Positions 1-8,100 of a stretch of DNA of 64,000 nt are shown piece after piece. Numbering within the stretch: the first letter of the stretch is position 1; the number at the start of each line of letters is the position of its first letter. Origin of the DNA: Cytophagales bacterium (GTDB taxonomy: Bacteria > Bacteroidota > Bacteroidia > Cytophagales > Thermoflexibacteraceae); NCBI GenBank assembly GCA_004294445.1, contig REAZ01000011.1, positions 1 to 64,000 of the forward strand. The letters are read 5' to 3'. The position numbers and the translations under genes are program-made. The notes below the pieces were generated by a model. The model saw only the letters and a program-made list of their open reading frames with translations, had not been told where the DNA came from and searched no databases.

Positions 1-115
1 AAACCTTTTTCCAATCCTGCTAACTGAAAAACCTTAACTCTTTCCCTACTGTCGTCGTTTCGGGGTGCAAAGGTAATACAACCTTTTCTAACCTCCAAAA
101 GAATTGATGAAAAAA

Positions 116-142
116 TTTCACGAAATTATAAACTTCGTGAAA
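116..142 (-). terminator. Rho-independent terminator after blaR1
   Basis: A 9-bp perfect inverted repeat (TTTCACGAA at 116-124 and TTCGTGAAA at 134-142) with a 9-nt loop lies about 30 bp past the stop of the BlaR1 gene. Read on the minus strand it is followed by a run of T (complement of the A run at 111-115). This fits an intrinsic terminator for the blaI-blaR1 operon. Confidence 0.65.
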
Positions 143-174
143 GATTAAATACTCATTAATTGATAACCAGTTGT

Positions 175-2919
175 TTAATCTAATAGCAATTTGTGCTGGC
201 TGGTTCTACCTCCTCGTTTTACAGTAATGATATATGTACCCGTAGGTATTTTAGCAGTATCCCAAAGCAAGCTATTTTGTCCTTTGTCTAAATAAGCACC
301 ATCTGCGATGGTTGCCATTTTTTGCCCTTTGGTATCATGCACTTCTATTACTACAGGTTCACTTTTCTCAAGGGCAAAGCGAATATTTACGTAAGACTGC
401 GTAGGATTAGGGAATACTAAGACTTCCTCGCCTTTAAGCGGTTCGAATTCTGTAACTTTAATACCTTTAGAAATGTCTTCTGGCTTTGGTTTACTCATCG
501 TTTTAGTGGTGTACATAACTGTTGCTCCGTTTTTCCCTTTATCTCCATAAGCTTTCATTGCTTCGCTTTTTCCAATCACGTTAATGGTATGGATATTTTT
601 GAAAATTTCGGGAGAATCAGCCTCTTCTTTGCTTACTTCTTTGCCATCTAAGATGTAAAGGCGTTCGCCTATTTGAGCATTATCTTTTTCTCTTTGCTTG
701 CCTTCCTTGGTTTTAATGATAATGACTCCATCTTTGCCTTTTTCACCATGTAGAGTTATAGCTGATGCTCCTTTCAATATATCCATTGATTGAATATCAT
801 TAGGGTTCACTTTTTTCAATGCCTTATTACTTTCTTCTTGTGTCATGGTTACTCCATTAATTATTAACAACGGCTTCCCTTTGGATTGCGTATTTGGGTC
901 TGCTATATGGAGGCTAAAATTTTGGGGCTGTGGCGAACCTTCGTCCTTAGAAATGTTTATTTCCTCAGAAGTATCGCTTTTCTTTTTCTTGCCTTTCTTG
1001 GTTTTAATGACGATTACCCCATTTTTGCCTTGCTCTCCGTACTTCTTGATGGCTTTTTCACCTTTGAATACTTCCATAGAAGCAATATCATTTGGATTGA
1101 GTTTCCTTAAAATTTCTAAACTTGCGTCTCTGCCTTCTGGAAGTTTTTCTCCGTCAATGACATAAAGCGGGTAGTTTTCATCTAATCCTATTTTAAACTT
1201 GCTACCTTCTCCATTGACAATAACAAGCGGGTTTTGCATTGCATTATATTTATACACATAAGTCCGTCCTCCTTTTGGCAAAGCTTTTCCAATAGAATCT
1301 GCACCAATCCAAAATTTCCTGTCTTTTGGATTATCAGTTGAAATAAAGTCTTGCGGATTTAAAATTTGAAAATCATTACCTTGTTTTAAATTTTTCAAAT
1401 GTTTAAAGATACTATCAGTAGGTAAATATCTAAATTCCTTAAATGATTCTAAATCATTGATTAACAAAAGTTTATTTTTCCCATTAGGATAGTGTAGCCA
1501 TATTTTTCCAAGACTATCTCCCAGCACTCCCGACATTTTTTCCCCACTTGTTACTGCGGTTGGAGAAGTCCTAACAAATAAAAACTTTTTATCCAAAGTA
1601 TCGCCAGAACTATTCAATATGAACTCCTTTGTTAGGTTTTCTTCATTGAATTTGTAGAAAAACGGCATATTGGAATGATGGGCTATATTATGCAAGGTAT
1701 CGCTTTTACCATTTTTATTAATAATAGTAGTAATACTTATAGTAGTATCATCATTCAGCAGACTATCAAAACGAACGGTTACTGTTTTTTGTACCTTAAC
1801 CACTTTTTTAGTTGTATCATTCAAAGCTAATTCCTTGTCTTTCAAATTATTACTATTTTCTTGATTTTCAAAAGGTTCTACCAAAGAATCCAAAAAAGTA
1901 GTGGCTTCGGTTTTGGTGGCTAATAACAGTAAACACATTATCACTATCATAGCGGCAGTGAGTTTGGGGGAAACTGTGTGCTTTTTTGCCAAATTGGTAT
2001 TTTGGGCAATGCGGCTTACTCTTTGGAATAAGCTACCTTTTCTGCCTGTAACTGCTAAGGCAGGAGATAAATTAGTTGTTTTCATGCTTGCTAAATTTGT
2101 TAATGCTTTGATATAAGTTAAAGAATCGCCCATAGTGGCTACTGCAATGTCATCGCAGCAGTTTTCTCTTTCATTTTCAATGTGTTTAGAGATGTACCAA
2201 GCTGCGGGGTGATAAAAAAAGAGAATTTCTACTATAGATTGTAAAATATTGATAAAAAAGTCGTTGCGGTGGATATGCGCTAATTCGTGTGCTAAAATGC
2301 TCTCAATTTGATAGGGAGGTAAGGACGCAAACATTCCTAAAGGAAGCAGAATCACAGGTTTGAGCCAACCGACTACAGTAGGCACTGCCACCAAAGCGGA
2401 TTCTACTAATTTGATTTGACGATTTGTTTTTATTTTTTCTGCGATAGCATTAAGCCTTCTCTCCCACTCTACTGAAGCTGGTTTTACTTTGTATGTTTTT
2501 AGCTGGTGAACATATAATAAACTGAATAAGAAGCGAATAGACAGAAATGTAACACCCAAAAGCCAAACCAAAGAGATTTGAGGGGAATAGGCTGTAAGAA
2601 AACTCATAGCTATAGTAAAGGAGTACTGCCAAGTTTTTTCAGTTTCTTGAAAAGTAGGCATCTCAAACCAAGTTATGACTTCAGCCGAAGCCAAAGGTAC
2701 GGTGGCGGGCTGGTAAATAGTAAAAAAAGTAATTCCTGCCATTAATAAAATAGCAAATAAAGAGGAAAGCGAGATAAGATAACGCTGGGAAGCATTGCTA
2801 TTTTTCATAAGTTGTAAAATGAGCATCAGCACCGTACCTATCAAAGTAGCCTGCCAAAGCGAGTGCAGAATAGTCCAACCGAGGGCTTCTGCGATATTTG
2901 AGGGAATGAATGTATCCAT
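175..2919 (-). CDS. BlaR1/M56 family metallopeptidase sensor with TonB-plug-like repeats
   Basis: This is a membrane zinc protease of the BlaR1/MecR1 (M56) family, 914 aa. In that family, signal sensing triggers proteolysis that removes the partner repressor BlaI. Three hydrophobic segments lie near residues 12-37, 47-70 and 115-140, with a fourth near 320-336. The zinc motif HELAH is at 211-215, followed by the ENERENCCDD stretch near 247-257 that holds the third ligand. The extracytoplasmic C-terminal half is not a penicillin-binding domain. It carries three repeats of about 55 residues resembling the TonB-dependent receptor plug (NPNDI..M....G..A...YG..GK.GVI.IKT). A C-terminal domain at 833-914 (VFPNPTQSYVNI start) resembles the Por/FlgD-like sorting domain. 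The gene lies 60 bp downstream of blaI. The fold calls are by motif. What is sensed is unknown. Confidence 0.9.
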   Translation of the reverse strand: MDTFIPSNIAEALGWTILHSLWQATLIGTVLMLILQLMKNSNASQRYLISLSSLFAILLMAGITFFTIYQPATVPLASAEVITWFEMPTFQETEKTWQYSFTIAMSFLTAYSPQISLVWLLGVTFLSIRFLFSLLYVHQLKTYKVKPASVEWERRLNAIAEKIKTNRQIKLVESALVAVPTVVGWLKPVILLPLGMFASLPPYQIESILAHELAHIHRNDFFINILQSIVEILFFYHPAAWYISKHIENERENCCDDIAVATMGDSLTYIKALTNLASMKTTNLSPALAVTGRKGSLFQRVSRIAQNTNLAKKHTVSPKLTAAMIVIMCLLLLATKTEATTFLDSLVEPFENQENSNNLKDKELALNDTTKKVVKVQKTVTVRFDSLLNDDTTISITTIINKNGKSDTLHNIAHHSNMPFFYKFNEENLTKEFILNSSGDTLDKKFLFVRTSPTAVTSGEKMSGVLGDSLGKIWLHYPNGKNKLLLINDLESFKEFRYLPTDSIFKHLKNLKQGNDFQILNPQDFISTDNPKDRKFWIGADSIGKALPKGGRTYVYKYNAMQNPLVIVNGEGSKFKIGLDENYPLYVIDGEKLPEGRDASLEILRKLNPNDIASMEVFKGEKAIKKYGEQGKNGVIVIKTKKGKKKKSDTSEEINISKDEGSPQPQNFSLHIADPNTQSKGKPLLIINGVTMTQEESNKALKKVNPNDIQSMDILKGASAITLHGEKGKDGVIIIKTKEGKQREKDNAQIGERLYILDGKEVSKEEADSPEIFKNIHTINVIGKSEAMKAYGDKGKNGATVMYTTKTMSKPKPEDISKGIKVTEFEPLKGEEVLVFPNPTQSYVNIRFALEKSEPVVIEVHDTKGQKMATIADGAYLDKGQNSLLWDTAKIPTGTYIITVKRGGRTSQHKLLLD

Positions 2920-2938
2920 GATATTTTATTAGTTTTTT

Positions 2939-2973
2939 GCCCCACCCAAACCCTCCCCAAGGGAGAGGGCTTT
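2939..2973. repeat. GC-rich intergenic repeat-like element (CCCTCCCC-AA-GGGAGAGGG)
   Basis: Between blaI and blaR1 lies a C-rich then G-rich imperfect inverted repeat, CCCACCCAAACCCTCCCC followed by AAGGGAGAGGG. It stands out sharply in composition from its AT-rich surroundings. It resembles the CCCTCCCC/GGGGAGGG elements scattered between genes in many Bacteroidota genomes (from memory, not checked). As a stem-loop inside the operon it could tune blaR1 expression. Only one copy was seen in this window. Confidence 0.45.
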
Positions 2974-2979
2974 AGTAGT

Positions 2980-3357
2980 TTATTTTTTATTTTCCATCTC
3001 GTCGATGAGTTTCTTGATTTCTGCGATTTCCTCTGCGGTAGTATGCTGATTGCCTAATGCTTGCATGACCATTTTCATAGCCGAGCCTCTAAAAACCGAG
3101 TCCATGAAGCGGTCTAAAAGCTGTTTTTGTGTGTCGCTTTCCGTAGCTACAGCAGTAAAAATATGCGTCTTCGCAGTGTCATCTCTACTAATCAAACCTT
3201 TCTCGTGCATGATTTGCATCGTTTTTAGCGTAGTAGTGTAGCCTATTTCGCTTTCTTTCTTCTTGCTCAATTCCTCGTTTATCTCCCTGACGGTACAGCT
3301 GCCTTTCTGCCAAAGTAGCTGTAGGATTTCTAATTCGGATTCTGTTGGTTTTATCAT
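2980..3357 (-). CDS. blaI: BlaI/MecI/CopY family transcriptional repressor
   Basis: This is a winged-helix repressor of 125 aa, the normal length for the family. The N-terminal half reads like BlaI: SELEILQLLW, then VREINEELSKKKESEIGYTT and KTMQIMHEKGLI. A dimerisation tail follows. In this family the dimer binds palindromic operators and is removed by BlaR1 proteolysis; blaR1 is the next gene. Upstream (3385-3455) are three 16-bp palindromes placed on and around a good Bacteroidota promoter, so autoregulation is likely. The ATG at 3357 gives the standard BlaI N-terminus. The family call is firm; the target genes beyond the neighbouring thioredoxin-like gene are unknown. Confidence 0.92.
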   Translation of the reverse strand: MIKPTESELEILQLLWQKGSCTVREINEELSKKKESEIGYTTTLKTMQIMHEKGLISRDDTAKTHIFTAVATESDTQKQLLDRFMDSVFRGSAMKMVMQALGNQHTTAEEIAEIKKLIDEMENKK

Positions 3358-3384
3358 TGTACTTTATTGCTTATCAATTTTATC

Positions 3385-3400
3385 TACGATTAATTTCGTA
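3385..3400. promoter_or_regulatory. BlaI-type operator O1
   Basis: Palindrome TACGA-N6-TCGTA (TACGATTAATTTCGTA). It lies directly downstream of the -7 box of the blaI promoter, covering the expected transcription start. Half-sites and spacing match O2 and the copy upstream of the thioredoxin-like gene. Confidence 0.7.
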
Positions 3401-3431
3401 CAAAGATATACGAGAGATTTCGTAAATGCAA
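3401..3431 (-). promoter_or_regulatory. blaI promoter (TTG-N20-TATCTTTG)
   Basis: On the minus strand TTG (complement of CAA at 3429-3431) is separated by 20 bp from TATCTTTG (complement of CAAAGATA at 3401-3408). This matches the Bacteroidota consensus TTG-N19-21-TAnnTTTG. Operator O2 fills the spacer and O1 sits on the start site. Confidence 0.7.
3409..3424. promoter_or_regulatory. BlaI-type operator O2
   Basis: Palindrome TACGA-GAGATT-TCGTA, lying between the -33 and -7 elements of the blaI promoter. It is centred 24 bp from O1. Confidence 0.7.
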
Positions 3432-3439
3432 ATTTTATC

Positions 3440-3455
3440 TACTATTCTTTTCGTA
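3440..3455. promoter_or_regulatory. BlaI-type operator O3 (one half-site altered)
   Basis: TACTA-TTCTTT-TCGTA has the same 5-6-5 geometry with one changed base in the left half. It is centred 31 bp from O2, just upstream of the -33 element and next to the stop of the thioredoxin-like gene. Confidence 0.55.
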
Positions 3456-3463
3456 AGTGATTG

Positions 3464-4840
3464 TTATTTTGTAATTTTTAACTCTTGGAGTTTGGCTTCC
3501 AAGTTTATACTTGGCTTAAAGGCATCGTGGGAAATGTACATTACTTTTCCTTCTGGACTGATAATGAAGTAGGTAGGATATGCATTGATAAATAAATCTG
3601 AAATTAATTTGCTATCACTTCCACAATAAAGGAATGACCATTGGTAGTTATTTTTCTTGATGAATTTCTGCATTTTTTCAAAATTTTCATCTGCTGATAT
3701 ACTTACAAAGGCTAATTGGTCTTTATATTTGTCTATCAGGCTTGGGAAATTTTTCATTTCTGTTATACAACCACTACAGCCCGTAAACCAAAAATCTACT
3801 AATACATATTTATCTTTGATAACTCTGGTAGAAACAAATTTACCAAAATGGTCTTTTAGCATATAGTCAGGGAACATATCTCCCACTTTAAAGAGGTTAT
3901 TGGCAGCTATGACTTCTTGGAGAATAATTTGGTGTTTTTTGTCGCTTATTGCATTCTTGATAGAGTCTGCTACTTTATTAAAGGTTGATTTGTCCTCATA
4001 CCAATTATTGCTATATACTATTTTTACACAAGCAACTTTTGCCAAATCCTTTAAATTAGGCTGTTTGAGATAGCTTGCCTCTTTCAATAGCTTATCGATT
4101 GTTCTCACGTTGCTATACTCTTCATGTAATAAAGAAGTCGTATTAATTCTCAGTTCAAGATAATTAGTAAGCAGGTCTATGTAAAACGGGTTTTTCAAAT
4201 TGGGAGGTATGGAGTCAAAATATTTGGTTTCAAATTTTCCGTACAAATCTCGCATATCTGTATTTTTGAATAAAAAGCTCATGTTACAAAGGCTTAATTC
4301 CCTATCCGCAAACTTAAATTTTATTAGTTCTGCCAAATAAGGCTCCTTTTCATAAGCATAGCGTTTTCTAATTTCCTCAAAATCAGAAATTACTTTGGAG
4401 AAAGAAAGCGTAGAGTCTCTCAATGCGCCTATTTCTAAGTTCATAACAGAAGAAAACCATGCAAAAAAATCTTTATCAACTTGCTTTAGCGTACTATTGA
4501 TACGGCTATTACTTTCAGAAATCCAACCTAATTTTTCTTTTTCAAGCTCTATTCCATAGCTACCTTGGGGCATCGCGTAAAACTCAAGCAGCTTTTCTTT
4601 TGATTCGACAAGAATGAGTTGGGGTTCCTCAAGCGTAAACTCTGCTAATAAGTTTCCTGCATTATCAGTTTTACTTTGTGTTATCAGGTAAGTATTTTTT
4701 GTAAAATAATTGCTGAAAGCATAAATATTAACTACTTGATTTTCAAGAAAAAGTAGTTTTCCTTTGATAGTAGTGGCAGAAGCACTCATGGTAGAAAGTA
4801 GGCACAGTATAACAATAGTAAGCAATCTTTGGGTTTTCAT
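3464..4840 (-). CDS. Exported thioredoxin-like (TlpA/AhpC-TSA) protein
   Basis: 458 aa with a cleavable signal peptide (residues 1 to about 22, ending ASA). The N-terminal half (about 25-310) is of the kind seen in Bacteroidota TlpA-like proteins (beta-rich DUF4369-like start, then helical). The C-terminal thioredoxin fold (about 318-458) has VLVDFWFTGCSGC with the redox pair C355/C358, and a cis-Pro site in NAYPTYFIISPEG. It probably reduces or isomerises disulfides outside the cytoplasm. Its promoter region carries BlaI-type operators (4863-4909), so it is likely a member of the BlaI/BlaR1 regulon. Its last 51 codons and downstream flank are repeated at 4864-5072. The substrate is unknown. 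Confidence 0.85.
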   Translation of the reverse strand: MKTQRLLTIVILCLLSTMSASATTIKGKLLFLENQVVNIYAFSNYFTKNTYLITQSKTDNAGNLLAEFTLEEPQLILVESKEKLLEFYAMPQGSYGIELEKEKLGWISESNSRINSTLKQVDKDFFAWFSSVMNLEIGALRDSTLSFSKVISDFEEIRKRYAYEKEPYLAELIKFKFADRELSLCNMSFLFKNTDMRDLYGKFETKYFDSIPPNLKNPFYIDLLTNYLELRINTTSLLHEEYSNVRTIDKLLKEASYLKQPNLKDLAKVACVKIVYSNNWYEDKSTFNKVADSIKNAISDKKHQIILQEVIAANNLFKVGDMFPDYMLKDHFGKFVSTRVIKDKYVLVDFWFTGCSGCITEMKNFPSLIDKYKDQLAFVSISADENFEKMQKFIKKNNYQWSFLYCGSDSKLISDLFINAYPTYFIISPEGKVMYISHDAFKPSINLEAKLQELKITK

Positions 4841-4855
4841 TGGCTATTTTTTTAT

Positions 4856-4885
4856 CAAATTAGGTGAGAGATTTCGTAAATACAA
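4856..4885 (-). promoter_or_regulatory. Promoter of the thioredoxin-like gene (imperfect -7)
   Basis: TTG (complement of CAA at 4883-4885) lies 20 bp from TAATTTG (complement of CAAATTA at 4856-4862). The -7 box is one base shorter than the usual TAnnTTTG. The position matches the blaI promoter when the two duplicated flanks are aligned. Confidence 0.4.
4863..4878. promoter_or_regulatory. Decayed BlaI-type operator
   Basis: GGTGA-GAGATT-TCGTA is the duplicate of O2. The spacer and right half are intact, but the left half has drifted from TACGA. Confidence 0.45.
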
Positions 4886-5072
4886 ATTTTATCTACGATT
4901 TTTTTCGTAAACGATTATTATTTTGTAATTTTTAACTCTTGGAGTTTGGCTTCTAAGTCTGTACTTGGCTTAAAGGCATCGTAGGAAATGTATATTACTT
5001 TCTCTTCTGGACTGATAATGAAGTAGGTAGGATATCCATTGATAAATAAATCTGATATTAATTTGCTATCAC
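4864..5072. repeat. Partial direct duplication of 3410-3618
   Basis: Bases 3410-3618 and 4864-5072 align without gaps at a constant offset of 1454 bp. I count about 15 mismatches over the 198 bases compared by eye, roughly 92% identity. The unit spans two operators, the promoter spacer and the last codons of the thioredoxin-like gene. This points to a tandem duplication of gene plus promoter, with later loss of most of the outer copy. Confidence 0.9.
4894..4909. promoter_or_regulatory. BlaI-type operator upstream of the thioredoxin-like gene
   Basis: Perfect TACGA-TTTTTT-TCGTA, the duplicate of O3. This copy has both half-sites perfect, whereas O3 has one altered base. It lies just upstream of the -33 element of the thioredoxin-like gene. 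Confidence 0.65.
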
Positions 5073-5115
5073 ATATCAGTTTACCCTCACTTTCAGACTT
5101 TCCAAGAACTACCAA
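4918..5115 (-). pseudogene. Truncated copy of the thioredoxin-like gene C-terminus
   Basis: An open frame of 65 codons whose last 50 residues (SKLISDLFINGYPTYFII onward) match the C-terminus of the gene at 3464-4840 almost exactly, down to the final LQELKITK. The first 15 or so residues are unrelated. The CxxC active site and signal peptide are missing, so it cannot be a working thioredoxin. It is the remnant of a tandem copy fused to unrelated sequence at about 5073. Confidence 0.85.
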
Positions 5116-5124
5116 ACATTGTGC

Positions 5125-8100
5125 TTACAACTTCTGTATTTTATGGAAATAAACACCTTTTTCGGTAGTCAGCATGAGCAAATATACTCCTGACGGAAAA
5201 TGAGAAAGACTTATTTTTTCCTCAAATTGCCTATTTGCCTTTGCTTTCAAAACATGATTTGCTAAGGTTTGCCCTGCCAAATTGATAACGGTCAGCATAG
5301 CAGTTTGGCTTGTGTTTTCTTCTTTTAGTAACAAACTAAAATCACTTTCACTCGGATTAGGATAGATAAATAATTGATTTACATAGCTTTCTCCATCGCT
5401 TGATAGCACTATAGAAGGTCTTGCACTTACTATGTTACTTTTTTCACTTTGCCCAAATTTGCTCGATGCGGTCAGGTAAAAACTGTAATTTATTGAATTT
5501 TGTAAACCGTTGATTACAAAAGTATTATCTGTAGTTGTGCCTATTAGTTGTGCGGGAGTATTTGCGGAAAAAGCGTAAATTTCATAGACCAAAGGTATTG
5601 AGGTTTGACTTTTCTCCCAAGTGAGTGTAATAATTGCATTTCCCGCCTTTGCAGATAGATTAGGGGAAGGGATGGGGCAGGTTTGCAAAGCATAAGCACC
5701 AATTTCATCAAAAACGCGTTCTTTCCCCAAAATGTCTGTTTTTGGCATATTTGTTTTTACTGCTGCGTTGAGTGCTGGGTTAATGCGTGCCAAATCGTAG
5801 CACAACAGTCCAAAATTAGTATCTTTTGGGCTGATAAAAAGTGGCTTAACCTCGTTTTGGTCGGTACTTTCCTGCAAAAGGGCAAGCATCGTCCTATCGC
5901 TACTCAAATTGCCACCTTTACTTACTGTACTCATAGAGGCACTTATAAAATTGCCATTTTGCAAATCTGGGTGATGAAAAATAGTATTTTGGGTGGTCAT
6001 GCCTGCCAAATTTGTCAGATTAATACCCGCAGCAGCATTATTGGCAACCTCATTTGACGGGGACTGATTTGCTCTGTTCCCTGCAATCGTAACATTGAGA
6101 AGGTTCAGACTGCCTGCACTGAAAATGCCTGCTCCCAAATTAGAGGCTATATTATTGGCTATGAGTGTATTTGTCAAATTTGCCCTTCCGCCATTTTCAA
6201 TAAATAAGCCGCCGCCGTTTTGCCCCAAAAGCGTTGTATTGTTGTTATTTGAGTTTGCTATGTTATTGGTAATGAAAGAATTATTTATATCAATGCTTGC
6301 GAGCGTGTTGATTGCAATGCCTGCCCCTTGCGGAGATTGATTTTCAATAACAGACACATTTTCAAGTATCAGATTGCCGTTTGCTAATCTAATGCCTCCG
6401 CCATTTGCCAACGGATTCATATTTGCATTGGCGGCTAATTTGCCATTTGCAATGCCAATGCCTTTCAAATTTACCGCAATTCCACTTGTATTTTCGATGT
6501 TGAAAATTCGGAAAAGGGGTGCATTTGCATTTCTGCGAATGACTATTTTTCCATCTCCTATGATGGAGATGCCTTTTGTGATACTAAGTTGGGATGAAGT
6601 GAGTCGCACCTCTTTGACTGCCGAAGAAAAAGTGATTTGTGTATCATTGGGGGCGCAGGTAATTGCTTCCCTCAAAGAACCTTCCCCTGTATCATTACCA
6701 TTTTTAATAATAAAACTTTGATTGTCAGGTATTTGCCCTGTATATTCTATAGCTCCTCTGTCTATGATGCCTATTCTGCTGTTGCCCAAAATGTCTGTAG
6801 CGGGAGCAATACCAACGCCTGTATTTACGGCTGGGCTGCAATAAGCAGGGGCAAAAACAAGCAAGCGAGGGTCTGTATTGCGTAGGTCAGTTGCATGATT
6901 GAGCAGCACAGTATTGTCGGCAGATATATTTCCACCTGCGGAGATGACGACACTTGTAGCCGAGGCATTGAGTCCGCCTTGTGGCTGATTGATGATTGTG
7001 TTTTGTAAATTGAGTGTACTTGAAGACGAGCTTCTGATGGCTATCCTGCCTGCAACTCCTGTATTTTCTGTGATAGTACAATTTTGCAAAGTCAGCAAAG
7101 ACGCTCTTGCAAATCCATTTTGAATGGTTGTTCCAGTGGTCGATTGTGCTGTTGTCGCATTAAAAGCCATTACACAGTTTATCATAGTAGCAGTTCCTGA
7201 TAAGTTTCCAGCGCCGTTGAGCAAGGCACTTCCCATGACTCCTGCATTATTATAAAGCAAATAACAATTTCGCAAAGTCAAATTTCCTGTATTTAAAATA
7301 GCCCCTCCGTTATCCACAACTGCACCATTTTGAACGCTTAAGTTATTCATATTGACTGCTCCTGCTATGACATTAAAAATGCGAAAAGGAGTTTCACTAT
7401 TTCGCTTGATGATGACTGTTTTGCTGCCTGCCCCTCCGTTGATAGTGATATTTTTACTTATCAGCAAGGAAGATGTTAGCAGCACTTCGCTCACGTTTGG
7501 AGCAAAGGAAATAGTATTTGCTTGGCAAGCGCGGTCTATGGCTTCTCGCAGAGACCCCTCCCCGCTATCGTTCCCATTGGTTACCATTACATCTTTGTTT
7601 TCTGTGAAACTATAACTAATGGCAACAGACCTCTCGCCTACTACGCTACCATTTCTTGCCCTTACTGCATACCAATACGTTTTTCCGATTTCCAAAGCCC
7701 TTGTATCTGTGCTGTTAGTGGTGATAACGGGAGAATTTGGCAAGGGCGTGAGAGAGCCATCTGTAATATTTACAGCAAAAACATCATAGCTTGTAGTCCC
7801 AGCAACAGCACTCCAAGAAAGTTGAATGGCATTGCAACCTGTAGCGGTAAAGCCTGTAGGCGTACCCATTACACTAAAATTTTCCGAATTTGCAACAATA
7901 TTTGGGGAAAAAGCGCCACTCACCCGCACCTGCACTTGGGCATTAGGGGCGATGGCAGGAATATTCCAATTTATAGATGTTTTTGGTGCATTTACCGTAC
8001 CTATAAGTGTCCAAGATGTACCACCATTAGTAGAATACTCTACAGTTTGTGGACTTCCGCTTGTTGCCCCTGCTTGCTGCCAATAGATAATTGTATTGGT

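Noticed and set aside
116-142. The hairpin after blaR1 as a BlaI operator
   Set aside because: The arms are TTTCACGAA/TTCGTGAAA, not TACGA/TCGTA, and a T run follows on the minus strand; it reads as a terminator.
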